From Dillenia suffruticosa (Eukaryota; Streptophyta; Magnoliopsida; Dilleniales; Dilleniaceae): a stretch of 64,000 nucleotides of DNA. The position numbers and the translations under genes were made by a program. Under the pieces are notes generated by a model. It saw only the letters and a list, made by a program, of their open reading frames with translations. It had not been told where the DNA came from and did not search any database. Location of the stretch: assembly GCA_033439265.1 (NCBI GenBank), contig JAVTVX010000024.1, forward strand, positions 10,399,001-10,463,000, written 5' to 3'. Within the stretch, counting starts at the first letter, position 1; each line of letters begins with the position of its first letter. Shown here in pieces: positions 38,729 to 51,831 of this stretch.

Positions 38729-40244
38729 AATAGGGATATACACCTGTATATCAAAATAGTTAAGCCTCTAGTACAGTGACAATCATGTCTGTACATATCA
38801 TCACAAAATACACGATTTCAAAGGAAACAGTGCATAAGAACCTCTAAACGGAAGGATCCGCAGGAGGATTACCCATGATCATATCTGAGTTCGTCAGAGT
38901 GTCCTCCTGAGTCATCGCATACACAAGGGCCTGCACCCTCAACTACTCTCGTGAAAACCTAATACTATATTGCTCCCGGCTGCAGTCCGTGGAGCAGTGT
39001 TACTAGAATGCGCAGGTGTTCCCTGCTGTCCCACATGTGATGTATTCCGATGACTCAAAGCCAACTAACCTCCAGGTCACAATCAGGGCATAAACTCCTG
39101 ATATGTCCCGGCTTCTCATAGTGGAAGCATGTAATAAGTGCTCTACATATTTATTCGAGCGTGGTGCTTGCCACATATGCGGCAAAGAAAAGGTCGCTGA
39201 GCAGTAGCCTAGCTCATGGCACTAGGACTGGTGATATAACCACCGGAGATATGGTCCCGCTAAAACTCCGTGAAATATCTGCGGTCGAATTCCATTAGGA
39301 AATCGCTTTGCCACAATGGCTTATAGCCTCATCGCAAATAGCCTCCCATCAAGTGAGGGCTTCCCTATCGAATAGTCTCTCAGTAACTCGTAGACTATAC
39401 TCCTCGCGCAAGCCTAGATCTATTAAGATCCGTCGGGTTCAGTTGACTCAGTGCTGTGCTACCGTAGCATCACCAAGTCCAAAAATCTATGTATCCCAAC
39501 TGTCGAGCTACTGTGACTAGCTGAGTCATCTCGGGGATGTACCTAAGTATGGCGCAATTATTATCACTCAGATTCGAAACTGTAAGAAGAACGGCCACCG
39601 ATGGACTTTTTGGTGCCGCTTGAGTAAGAACTACTGTAGGAGAAATAAGCGCAGCCGTAGATATCGGCATTGCCATCAAAGGTGATGGGTGACATCTGGA
39701 CCCCATGTGCCGTGTACCACTCGTACACTTGCCCGAAAATATCAAGAGTAAATGGTGAAGACGTTGGTATAATAGCCGGCTGAGAAGGTGCTGGAGAAAA
39801 CACACACCTTGAGGATGTATTCTTCGGCACCGAAAGGGGCGCCAGAAATGAGGAAGTATCCTCGCTCTCTTTAAGCGAATCAGGGGGTACATATCTAGCG
39901 CTCCATGTAATCGTCATGGTTCCGCAATATGAGAATTTTCATTAGGCATTGTTCAAGGATTAGGGTTAGTTACAACTAACACCCTAAAATGAATGAAATC
40001 ATCAATTTAAGAACCATCTCCATTGGTTCCTTCTTTGAAAATGAAGAAATGCTAGGTTAGATAAGAATTAGTATCTAACCCCCTAAAATAGATAAACTCA
40101 ATTCCTAAGACCATATGCAGGGATATAAATGACTATATGAAACTCTCATGCATCGAGGACTTTAAACGCAAACACACTCGGGAATATTTTCAAGATTTTC
40201 TTCCTATATAGCGCTCAACCTAGAGTCTCTGATACCAATAGAAC

Positions 40245-43190
40245 TGTCACGCCCCAAACCGGGATCGTGAACAGCCGCCCGTTGCTCTAAGATGCCGGCT
40301 GTATTTTTACAGAAAATCGGACAGAACCTCCCCATAAATCGGAGGTTTCCCGTGTACAATTAAACCTGTATAATCAAAATCAATCTATAATTTAAATAAA
40401 TGGCCATCCCGGCCTCTCTAAAATCAATAAACACCACCGCCAGCATCCAGAACAACGCAAGGCTACAAGTTTCTAACAGTCCTAGCCACAGACCTCTACT
40501 ATCCTGCCAAACTAGAGCATGAGCAGCCGCTATACCGAGCGGACTTAAGTTTATACAATGGATAACACATTTCCCAAGTAACATTCAAATACGTACAATT
40601 GCCTCAATGCAAATGAAATATGAGAGTTAAACTATACAGTCATCCCAAAATAAGTACATGGCCAACTACGGACCTCTATGTCAAGACCTCGCAGGGTTGA
40701 AGCTAAATTTAAAGTAAATCTTACCGTCGGAAATACCAACTCCGCTCTAGAGCCTGTAACGTCGCTCTATCACAATAAACCTGTCTGAGGAGAGAAAATA
40801 TAGGGGTGAGTATCATGGGAAGATACTCAGTGAGTGAGGGGGATAATATCCAGCATAAATAGCATAGGTGAACAATTGGAGTGTCAAATAACATCATTTG
40901 AAACAAAAATTTACATTTCACGACAAAACACGATATGTTTAACAAATTTGAAATCATTTAACCAATTACACGATAACAAACATATATGCATCCATTTAAA
41001 ATCAAGTAATGTCAGAGCGAGCCAAAAATAGTCCCGGCAAAGGTCAACCGTGACCAAGGACAGGCGCGTCGGGGGTTTTTTATTATGCATAGACTTTAAA
41101 ACGCTCTCTACCCCAACGTTGGCCATGAGCTCGCTGGGGCCAACTCATCAACGTGTATAGGACCCCGCCCGGTGCTAGACGGTGGCGTCACACACGTCCT
41201 CCCCCTACGTGGGTTCAACCGGCCGCGCCTATAGCCTTTAGAATAAATGACGTTTGCGGATACCTCCTGCAAAAGCGTATCCGGGCAACCCGTGCCTATA
41301 CAAACGCCCTTCGTAGCTATGGAATCATCATAATATCACAAGGGTACAACGTCCCATAATATCACAAGGGCACAACGTCCCAGGGCACAACGTCCCACAA
41401 GTATCATCACATCATCACATAACTAGTGGGCATCCAACCCACGTAGTTCATCAAAAACATTTTAAATTTGCATGCCAATACGTCTCTTCAATTCATTTCA
41501 AAACAGCATATCAATGCAACGGTATAAAATGAAATTTATACATTTTCAAGTAATGGCACAATTATTGTTTCATTTCAAACCATGGATGCATAGTCATTGT
41601 AAATATAATTCAAGACACTCCAAAAATCACAAAACAGATTTCTAAATTTAATATCACACGTCAACGAATGCATATCAAAGCATGTTTCATCGAAAATGCG
41701 ACAGAAAATACGTTTTACTATTTTATGCAAGAGATTAGGGTCCCACTCACCGTCTACGGGAGGGAAGTCACTCCCTACTGACAAGCCAAATCGGATCTGA
41801 CCGCTCGAGTCTCCAAAAGATCAACCTAAATCAGATTATCAACATTTAATATCAAATAAAAGCAAATCAAGGATTTTCAATTTTTCCCTTCCAAATTTCT
41901 CCCACCTAATTTACAAAACTTCGTTATAGATTCTCGTTTCCTCAATTTCGAATCATCTGACTCACCAATGGTCAAATTTCTAATATTTATCATTTTTTTG
42001 TCTATTTTTCCTCGAATTTCACACATTTCAATATATTATGTAACTCTCGATCTAAATTCGACCAAATTTCGATAGAATTAATTCAAATATTGAAAATGTT
42101 GCATTTCTCTCACCTAGGGTTTCTCGGATTTCCGGATCTAGTTTTCGTTCGCCCGTCAACCTGGTCTAAAACCTGTAATATTACCAAATTTCAATTATAT
42201 TAGAAACAACTAAATTTCTAATTCCAAACCCTAGGACTTCAACCAAATATAGTCGTTACCTGCAATACAGAAGACGCAGGTGAACTCTCGAAGGAGAAAG
42301 CCGGTCGCGGGCTCGCGGGCCGTCACGGGCTCGCGGGCCGGCAGGCTAGCGGGCTGGTCCGCTGGTGGCTCGCGGCTCTCAGCCCGGCTTGCTGGCCGCA
42401 GCGGGCTTCGCGGGTTGCAGTGGGCCGCAGCTGGACTGGGCCTTGGGCTGCTGTTGGGCTCGCCGCTGGTGGGTTGGCCCGCTTACGGACTAGGGCTCGC
42501 TCTCGCGAGCTGAGGCGCGCGCTCAGGACAGGATCGCGTGCTGTGAGGTGCGCGCGCTCGTGCAGATGGGTCTCGTGCTTTGCGCACTGTGCTCGCGCAG
42601 GGGCGCGCAGGCTAGGTCGCGGGAGATAGCGCAGGCTGGGTTGCGGGAGATCGCGCGCTGGGCTCGCGCGCTGGCTCGCGGGAGATCGCAAGCTGTGGCG
42701 CGCTGGGCTCGCGCGCTGGGCGGCGCTGCTAGCGCGCTGGGCGGCGCTGCTCGCGCGCTGGGCGGCGCTGCTCGCGCGCTGGGCGGCGCTGCTCGCGCGC
42801 TGGGCGGCGCTGGGCCGAGATGGGCTGCTCTGGGCTCGTGCGCTGGGCCGCGCTGGGCTCGAGCGCTGGGCCGCGCACTGGCTCGCGCGCTGGGCCGCGT
42901 ACTGGCTTGCGCGCTGGGCCTCGCGCTGGGTCGTGATAGCTCGAGGCGGCAGCGCTCGCGGGAGGGTCGATCTGCGCAGTGGCGTACTCGCGGGAAGGAG
43001 TTCGCGCTGTGGCTTGGTGCGGTGGCGGAAGGGAGAGGCCGCAGCGGAGGAGAAGAGGAGAAAGAGGGAAAGAGGGAGAGAAAGAGAGAGAGAGAGAAAG
43101 GAAAGAAAATTAGGGCTTTAAGCCCTAATTTTAATTTCAACTTTTTTTTTTTTATTATTATTTTTTTTAAAAATTTAATTGGGTATTACA
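40245..43190 (-). repeat. gypsy copy 1, 5' LTR
   Basis: 2946 bp, 82 bp longer than its partner, mainly because of extra units of a 21-bp GC minisatellite at about 42700-42815. Confidence 0.9.
42700..42815. repeat. 21-bp GC-rich minisatellite
   Basis: Unit GCGCTGCTCGCGCGCTGGGCG, present five to six times here and about twice at 35670-35730 in the partner LTR. Looser copies extend on both sides. LTR dating should leave this block out. Confidence 0.8.
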
Positions 43191-43622
43191 GCATCACCCT
43201 CATTTTGTTCTTCGAATAAAAATCTTTACTGTAAAAGAAAACACTTGAATTAAAATAACAACAATAAAAGGAAACAAATCTGAAAGTACCTTTATGAAAA
43301 ATTTCATTTGTTCTTTCGATACTACAGGGATACTACGTCAGTCCTTATGACTAATAGGGCAAAATCACAAACTTTTAGTAGCAAAACCATAGAAATTGGC
43401 TAGTATCTATGACTTTTATCTAATGGGTTATGGGTCATAAATGAAGGACACTATAATTCGTTATGATCTTATATCCCATATGTCTTTTAAAGTGATTCTC
43501 TCTATTTTTCGAGTACTTTTAATATCATTAGTTGTAAAATATGAGATAATAAATTAATAAACAAACAAACTCAAAATGTTTTTAATTAATAATAAGTTTT
43601 GACATATTACCAAATGTGCGTT

Positions 43623-43736
43623 CTATAAAGTTGTTGTTTCTTCTTCATTTGGACACTCATCAACAGTTGCCCACGCTAGTTGTTCGGATGATTCAATAAT
43701 TTTGATTTCCTTAAGTTTTTCTCTTCCCTGAAACAT
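43623..43736 (-). pseudogene. Minus-strand fragment, likely part of the En/Spm-like element
   Basis: MFQGREKLKEIKIIESSEQ followed by LAWATVDECPNEEE, 37 residues, then a stop. It lies on the same strand as the transposase-like fragment at 32450-32713, across the gypsy insertion. Family not recognised; the Glu-rich tail is the only notable trait. Confidence 0.25.
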
Positions 43737-43877
43737 GTCTACATCTATTTCTAGTACAAAAATTAAATATTTGTAACTTGTTAATTTGACATAAGCAAAC
43801 ATGAAAAACTAATAATAAATGAAATGAATTTACTATATAATGAATGAAATGAGCGATGGGTGGACTCAACACGCCTT

Positions 43878-43916
<39 letters not shown>

Positions 43917-44500
43917 TATATGTTAATCAAAAGAGGAAAACTAATATATATAATGAATGAACATTATATATATGCAAAGAGAACATTAAACCAATATACA
44001 TATGAAACATTTAGAGTAATTGGAGATTAACTAACTAACCAATATATATGCAAAGACAGTACAAGGATCCAAAACAAAAAAATCTTACAATTCACAAGGA
44101 CAAAGATCCGATAATCTTTGCACACAACTTGTAAAGCAATTTCATATATTCATTACTCAAAATTACATACTAATAGTTCAAAAGAAAGGCTCACCATGCA
44201 AATAAAATCTTGATAATCCTAATTTAAAACATTTCTAATTGTTGAAGCTATCAATCTTATAAAACTTTTGTCCTACCAAACTTCTATCAATATCCATCAT
44301 TAAAACTAATAGCACCAAACAAAAGAAAACAAGTAGCATCAAACTAAAGAAAAATATATATATCTATCTTTGTAAAACGTGTGAACTTTTGGTATATTTT
44401 GCAAAACTAATAGCAAACTTCTAAATGAATGGGTTGTTCGTATCGTGATTTCAACTCAAAATAAATTTCATTTTGAGATAAATTTATTAAACAAATTCTA
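43737..44500. other. AT-rich stretch, no gene seen
   Basis: AT-rich sequence with scattered short tandem features such as ATATATAT and AAACTAATAGCA. It may be the rest of the En/Spm-like element or older filler. Confidence 0.3.
43880..43914. repeat. TA dinucleotide microsatellite
   Basis: About 17 TA units in AT-rich sequence to the right of gypsy copy 1. Confidence 0.9.
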
Positions 44501-44739
44501 CATTTATTAACCATATAGATATAAGTGTGAACGACTCTTTACCACCTCGATTTTGGTTGTTCTCCAGTTGACGGGGGTGATTAGGGGGTAGTGAGCTGGC
44601 TGTCCAATGTGGTGTTGGTTTTTTGTGTTGTGTGTGTTTGATGGTTTCTTGTTGTGTGGAATGGTTTTGGTCGTCCTCCGGTTGGCAGGGGTGATTGGTG
44701 GGTAGTGAGCTAGCGGTTGGATGTTTTTTTTTTGTTCGG

Positions 44740-45229
44740 TCATTTCTTGTTACGTAGAATGCAAGCTTGGGCTGGTTGGGAGGACTCTTAGTGAGATTCC
44801 TTTTTTGCCCCCTTTTTTTTTTTAAATTGACTTTTATTTAGCTCTTGTAATGGTCGGGGAGTTTGTCCTGTTTCATATAATTGACCTCATACTTCTGTCA
44901 TGTTTCCATGATTGATGCGGAATTGTTTATTTGCAATATGTTGTGTGGATTAGTTGGGGAGATTGGTGTGTTTCATGATGACTATGGTACATGGGGGCCA
45001 TTCCTCTATACTCTCTTTCTTTCTCCAGGTGGATTAAATGGGAGTGGTTTAGGAAAGAAAGATTGTACTCTATCTCTGTTTTTTTCTTTGGTTTGTTTTC
45101 TTTCTCACGGGGGTGGATTCTGATGGTAGTTGTGATGGTTTTTTGTCTCTTTTGAGTCGTTCGTTGATTGACCTTGCGGAGAACCTGGCCGGTCCTGCTA
45201 CCTCTCTAGGTGTATTTTACCTCTTTTGG
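44740..45229 (+). repeat. Array module D, copy 1 (continues at 54286)
   Basis: Shared landmarks with copy 2: GGTTGGGAGGACTCTT, GTTTGTCCTGTTT, GATTAGTTGGGGA, GGGCCATTCCTCTAT and GGATTAAATGGGAGT. It is cut by gypsy copy 2 after TTTGG and ends at about 54395 (GCTACTTCTTTTATGCGTG). Confidence 0.6.
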
Positions 45230-47700
45230 TGTAATACCCAATTAAAAAAAAAAAAAAAAAAAAAAAAAATTAGGGCTTAAAGCCCAATTTTCTCCTCTCT
45301 CTCTCCCTCTCTCTCTTTCCCCCTCTCTTCTCTCTCTCTCCCTCTCTTCTCTCTCTTTTTCTTCTCTCTTCTCCCAATCCCCCGCCGCCGCACCTCTCTC
45401 TCCCGCTGCCGTCCTCCGCCGAGCGCGATCGCTGCACCACCGCGATCGCTGCACCACCGCTAGCGCTGCACCACAGTGAGCGCACCAGCGTGCGCTGCAC
45501 CACAGCGAGCGCACCAGCGTGCGCGACAGCGCCAGAGTGCACGGCAGCGCAAGCCTTGCGCGAGCTCAGCACGCGAACCCAGCCTGCGCGTGAGTTAAGC
45601 GCGAGCAGCGCGCGAGCCAGCGCGAGCAGCGAGCGACCTGCAGGCCTCTGCACGAGCCCCTGCGCACCTCCAGCACGAGCGCAAGCGCTCCAGCGTGCGA
45701 CCCACTGCGCGAGTGCTCGATCCAGCTCGCGAGCGCGACCCTAGTCACTGCGGCCCAGTCAGCACGCGGCCTAGTCCGGCCCGCAGGCCCACCAGGCCCG
45801 CCAGCCCATCAGCCCACGGCCCGCGACGGCCCGTGACAGTCCGTGAGCCTCTGCGAAGGTAAATGACTCTAAGTTTCGATTTTCGCACTTGGGTTTCGAA
45901 ATTCTTTAGTATTGGACTTAAATTGTTCGCAATTGTTTCAAATTTGGAAACATTCAGGTTTTAGACCAAACCAACGGGCGAACGAAAGCTAAATTCGAGA
46001 TCCGAAGAATCCTAGGTGAGAGAAATGAAATCTCTTCAACCCTTGAATAAACCTTGTCAAATTAGGTAGCATTAGTTGATTTGTTTATAAATTGAGGAAT
46101 TTAGGGTTCGTACGAAATTAAGAAAAACGATAAACCCTGAAATAGTCGGAAATTGATGAAAATCGTGATGACTTGATTAGGTTGGCTTTCTTAGTGACTC
46201 GATTGAGGGGCGTCTTGTTTTGCGTATTTTGGCATTATTGGGGAGTGCGTTACCTTCCCCAAAACGGTGAGTGGGATTTATTTCAATGCTTTTGCTTAAT
46301 ATGTAAATCCTGTTTTACAACATTTTGATAATGAGCATGATTTGTCGTATGTTGGAAATGTTTTGACCGGTTTTAAAATTGACTTTTGTGAACCGTTGGA
46401 GTGTCCAAAAACTGTATTGAATTATGAAATTATGCATCCATGTGGTTGAAATGTATAATGTGCCATTTTATGCTCTATGTTGCATTGGTTTATGAACCTG
46501 ACTTCGGCACATTTTGATGTGATATTGATTTTGGCTTTGAGAGCTTTGATATGTATTGTTCCGTAGCTACGAAGGACACCGTGAGAGGCGCTTTGGTGGC
46601 GTCCGGATATGCCTAGGCCTGGGGTATCCCACGAGTTGTCGTGATTTGATTATCTACACGGTACTAGCCAGGTTGAACCCGAAAGGGGGAGGATTTGGAT
46701 TTGGATTGGATATCCTCTTCAAGTCTAGCACCTGGACGAGGTTCGTCGCCAACGCCGGGGTAGAGAGCACTTTAAAGAAATTTGCATATAACACCCCCGG
46801 TGCGCCTGTCATAGGTCGCGGTAGACCTCTGCCAGGACATTTTTGGCTGGCAGCTCTATGATTTTAATGACAGTGCTTTGGATGCATATTTGACTTGAAA
46901 ATGCGTGAAATGATATATTGTTGAAATGAAAAGCATGATGATTTGAAATATGATTTATATACTTATGTTTTGACACTCCAGTTTCACACTCCATATTTGA
47001 CGATTGCATTGACCCACTCACTCACTGAGTATTCTTCTCCCGAGTACTCACCCCTCATTTCCCTTTTGTTTCAGAGATAGTATTTGACAAGGAGCGTCGC
47101 TTTTAGGACGCCCAGTTTCTTTGGGAGATCAGGCTTGGACTTGAGGAATTATTGTGTATTTCCGCTGCAAATTTGTATTGGTGATGTATATGTATTTTGA
47201 GGTCTATAGATGACCATTTTTTTTTATATAATTCTGGGATGACTGTATAAATATGGACATTTAAATTGTAGAACTCTCATGTCACTGCATGACATTGCAT
47301 TGAGGCATTTCTTTTCATTGCGTCTGTATTTGGGAATGTGTCATGTCTTAGAATTGTCCTCTAGGATCGCTCGGTGCCTCCTCTAAATCACAGGAGGGGC
47401 GACTGGCGGCTGTCCATGCCTTTGACGGGGGCATGGCAGTAGAGGTCTGTGGTTAGGACTGAGGAGAATTGTTTGTTAGCCTTGCGTTGCCCTGGATTGT
47501 GCAGTAGGATGATCTGATTTGTTGTTGAGGATAATATATGCATTTTGAGGCCGGGATGGCCCCTTTTGGACAGGTAACAGGTTTATTTTAATATGGGAGA
47601 CCTCCGATATATGGGGAGGTTCTGTCCGATTTTTTGTAAAAATACAGCCGGCATCCAGGGTAACGGGCGGCTGCTCACGATCCCGGTTCGGGGCGTGACA
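45230..47700 (+). repeat. gypsy copy 2, 5' LTR
   Basis: 2471 bp, TGTAATACCC to GGGGCGTGACA. It contains an A-run, the AGGGCTTAAAGCCC palindrome, a CT-rich microsatellite (45292-45370) and a GC-rich block (45375-45850). The 17-bp length excess over the 3' LTR lies in the CT tract. Confidence 0.92.
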
Positions 47701-47707
47701 GTTGGAT

Positions 47708-47719
47708 TGGTATCAGAGC
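47708..47719 (+). other. Primer-binding site of gypsy copy 2
   Basis: TGGTATCAGAGC, the exact complement of the plant initiator methionine tRNA 3' end, seven bases after the LTR. Confidence 0.85.
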
Positions 47720-50700
47720 CTCTAGGTTGAGCGCTATATAGGAAGAAAATGTTGAAAACATTCCCAAGTGTGTTTGCGTTTAAAGTCCTCAATGCATGAG
47801 AGTTTCATACAGTCATTTATATCCCTGCATATGGTCTTAGGAATTGAATTTATCTATTTTAGGGGGTTAGATGCTAATTCTTATCTAACCTAGCATTTCT
47901 TCATTTTCAAAGAAAGAACCAATGGAGATGGTTCTTAAATTGATGATTTCATTCATTTTAGGGGGTTAGTTATACTAACCTTAATCCTTGAACAATGCCT
48001 AATGAGAATTCTTATATTGCGGAACCATGACGATTAGATGGAGCGCTAGATATGTACTCCCTGATTCACTTAAAGAGAGCGAGGATACTTCCTCATTTCT
48101 GGCGCCCCTTTCGGTGCCGAAGAATACATCCTCAAGGTGTGTGTTTTCTCCAGCACCTTTTCAGCCGGCTATTATACCAACGTCTCCACCATTTACTCTT
48201 GATATTTTCGGGCAAGTGTACGAGTGGTACACGGCACATGGGGTCCAGATGTCACCCCATCACCTTTGATGGCAATGCCGATATCTACGGCTGCGCTTAT
48301 TTCTCCTACAGTAGTTCTTACTCAAGCGGCACCAAATCGTCCATCGGTGACCGTTCTTCTTACAGTTTCGAATCTGAGTTATAATAATTGCGCCATACTT
48401 AGGTGCATCCCCAAGATGACCCAGCTAGTCACGGTAGCTCGACAGTTGGGATGCACAGATTTTTGGACTTGGTGATGCTACGGTAGCAAAGCACTGAGTC
48501 AACTGAATCCGACGGATCTTGATAGATCTAGGCATGCGCGAGGAGTATAGTCTACGAGTAACTGAGAGACTATTCGATAGGGAAGCCCTCACTTGATGGG
48601 AGGCTAATTGCGATGAGGCTATAAGCCATTGCGGCAAAGCGATTTCCTAATGGAATTCGACCGCAGATATTTCACGGAGTTTTAGCAGGACCATATCCCC
48701 GGTGGTTATATCACCAGTCCTAGTGCCATGAGCTAGGCTACTGCTCAGCGACCTTTTCTTTGCCGCATATGTGGCAAGCACCACGCTCGAATAAATATGT
48801 AGAGCACTTATTACATGCTTCCACTATGAGAAGCCGAGACATATCAGGAGTTTATGCCCTGATTTGTGACTTGGAGGTTAGTTGACTTCGAGTCATCCGA
48901 ATACACCACATGTAGGACAGCAGGGAACCCCTGCGCATTCTAGTAACACTGCTCCACGGACTGCAGCCGGGAGCAATATAGTATTAGGTTTTCACGAGAG
49001 TAGTTGAGGGTGCAGACCCTTATGTATGCGATGATTCAGGAGGACGCTCTGGCGAACCCAGATATGATCATGGGTAATCCTCCTGCGGATCCTTCTGTTT
49101 AGAGGTCCTTATGCACTGTTTCTTTTGAAATCGTGTATTTTGTGATGATAAGCATAGACATGATTGTTACAGTACTAGAGGCTTATCTATTTGGATATAC
49201 AGGTGTATATCCCTATCCTTTCCGTACTCTTAGTAAATTCTTTTTATTTTATGTTATTTTATTTTATTTATTTATTTATTTATTTGAATCTTGGTGCTAT
49301 GGAAATACATGGAGTCGACGTTTGTGTTCTTATTGGCACATGATCGAACTATTTCTATGTGAGAGTTTCTTTCGCTCAACAGTCGGATGGGCTGTTATCG
49401 TTACTTGATGAGGAGCTATTTAGTTGTCGCTCCTCTTGGTAAGCAGTTGGTTAGAGATTCGTATATAGAGAGTATGATGTCATGGCAGGTGGGACAGTGC
49501 TGAGAGCAAATCTGATCCCACTGGATATGACAGATTTCGATGCCATCTTAGAGATAGATTAATTGTATACTTATAAAGTTTCCTTAGACTGTTTTATCAA
49601 GAAAGACGATTTTTGGAGGCCTGAAGGGCCATCACTGACGTTTGCGAGTGAGAGACGGGTGTTACCCCGTGATATTGTATTAGTGAGGAAAGCCAGACGT
49701 ATAATACGTCGGGGATGTATGACAGATCTGACACATATGATCGATACCACCATACAGAATCCGAGACTTGATGAGATTCTGGTGGTACAGAAGTTTCCTG
49801 AAGTATTTCCCGAGGAGCCACCCTAATTATCATTGATTCGGAAGTTCAATTTTGAGATTGATCTGGCTCTAGGGATTACTCTTATTTCTATTCCGTCATA
49901 TAGAATGGTACCATTTGAGCTGAGAGAGCTCAAGATTTAACTATAGAAATTGTTAGATAAATAATTAATCCATCCAAGCACCACACCTTAGGGTGCTTCG
50001 GTATTATTGTAAAGAAGAAATATAAAACACTTAAACTTGTTATGGATTATTGGCAGTTGACTAAGGTTACTACCAAGGATTGATATTCATTTTCTCACAT
50101 CGATGATTTGTTTGATCAGCTTCTCAGTGATAAGGTCTTTTCGAAGATAAATCTTCGATCGCGTTATACTCGGTTACGGGTTAGGGTCGAGGATCTGTCC
50201 AAAAATCGCATTCCGTATCAGCATGGACACTTTGAGTCCTTGGTCATGCCATTTGGGCTCACCAATGTCCTAGCTGCATTTATGGACCGAATAGATCGGG
50301 TCTTTTATGAATTTCCTAGATCGAATTGTTATCGTTTCCACTAATGACATCCTAATCAGTTTGCAGAGTGTTGAGGAGCATGCTCAGTGTCTTACTCTCA
50401 GACGACAGAGAGAGTGCTTACCCCTCTTTATTGGTGGGACTCCGTACCTTAGGAGTTAGTATGGTTAATGATGTGTAAGAAGCATCATTAGCCAGATATG
50501 AGGACAGACAGACCTTGTTCAACCATGTCAGAGACTTCAGTTTCCGAGAGAACGGATAGATAGTGTTTGGAGAACGGATTTGTATTTCAGTTGACATTGA
50601 TTTCCGCAAGGCCATACTTAAGGAGGCACACTCCTCAACTTAAGCATTTATCCAGGTAGTACCAAGATGTATTGGACTATTCGGGATAGTTATTGATGAC

Positions 50701-51831
50701 CTAACATGAAACGAGAAATTGAGGATTTTGTGGCAAGATGTTTAGCTCGCCAATAGGTAAAAGGCCGAGCACCAGCGTTTAGCTGGTACTTCACAGCCCT
50801 TTTTTTCCCATTCTTCGGTGGGAGTGGGAGTATGTCAGGATAGACTTTGTAGTAGAGTTGCATCGGACTTTGGCACAGTATGATGCCATTTGGGTGATAG
50901 CTAATTAATTTATTGGGTCCGTACATTTTCTCCTTAATCATAGCAGAAGCGTGTTGAGCCCAGAATGCAAGAGGCTTTGGGCACGCGGCCTAGTTTTAGT
51001 ACAGCATATCACCCACAGACAGATGGTCAGTCGGAGAGGACCATTCAGACGCTTGAGGATTTACTTCGGGTTTGTGTTATGGATTTTCGGGGTAGTTGGG
51101 ACAGGCATTCACCGCTGGTGGAGTTTGCGTATACTAATAGTTATCAGGCCAGCATCGGCATGCCACCCTATGAGGCACTTTACGGTATGAAGTGTCGTAC
51201 CCCGTTGTGCTGGGATGAGATAGGCGAGAGACGCCTTACCACTGTTAGGCTAGTCGAGGAGACTAAAGAAAATGTCAGAGTGATCCGCGAGCGGAAGAAA
51301 GCCGCCCAAGACAGATAGAGGACATATGCGGATCGAAGACGCCGACCTTTAGAGTTTGAGGTGGGCGATATGGTGTTCTTGAGGATTTCCCCCTTGAGGG
51401 GACTAGTACGACAACGGCAGTGGGGCAAGTTGAGCCCCAGGTACATTGGCCCGTTCCGTATCCTCAGTAGGGTTGGGAGCGGGGCATACAGGCTAAAGCG
51501 GCCAGATGAACTATCTCGGATCCATGATGTCTTGCATGTATCAGTGTTGAGGAAGTGCATCTCAGATCCTTCACACATTTTGGAGCCTCCGCCGATAGAA
51601 ATGCGAGAGGACTTGGGCTTACCTGTCCAGCCCGTGATTATTTTCGATCGACAGGTCAGAAAGCTACGGAGCAAAGAGATTCCTCTTGTTAGAGTTTTGT
51701 GGAAGAGCGACCAGGTCGAGGAACAAACCTGGGAGCCGGAGGAAGCCATGAGGAAACAGTACTCCCATCTATTTTCTGTATAGTTTTCTTTTAGTCTCGA
51801 GGACGAGACTTGTTTTTAGGGGGTTAGAAAA

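Larger units (their letters stand above)
33184..43190 (-). mobile_element. Ty3/gypsy chromovirus fossil, copy 1 (Tekay/Del-like)
   Basis: 10,007 bp with two LTRs (33184-36047 and 40245-43190) and a perfect 5-bp target duplication GCATC at 33179-33183 and 43191-43195. It runs on the minus strand: primer-binding site at 40237-40226 (TGGTATCAGAGA), gag-like part at 39917-39470, zinc-knuckle side near 39185-39003, protease-to-reverse-transcriptase linker at 38396-38133, reverse transcriptase at 37850-37614, integrase at 37146-36829, C-terminal tether with chromodomain-like end at 36504-36120, and polypurine tract at about 36067-36048. Broken in many places, roughly ten or more. The LTRs differ by about 2 % by eye outside a GC minisatellite, which suggests an age of about one million years or less at usual plant rates. 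It sits inside the En/Spm-like element. Confidence 0.9.
31598..44500 (-). mobile_element. En/Spm-like (CACTA) DNA transposon remnant, split by gypsy copy 1
   Basis: The left side near 31598-31900 has subterminal-type motifs GCCGACATTTTATAAGCGTC and AACGTTGGCAAAT, the style of plant CACTA ends. A minus-strand transposase-associated fragment lies at 32450-32713. A further minus-strand frame lies at 43623-43736, on the other side of the gypsy insertion (33184-43190, target GCATC). Joining 33183 to 43196 gives the pre-insertion context. I could not find a matching right terminus, so the end is approximate and part of 43.2-44.5 kb may be something else. This is a different CACTA family from copies A to C. 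Confidence 0.4.
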
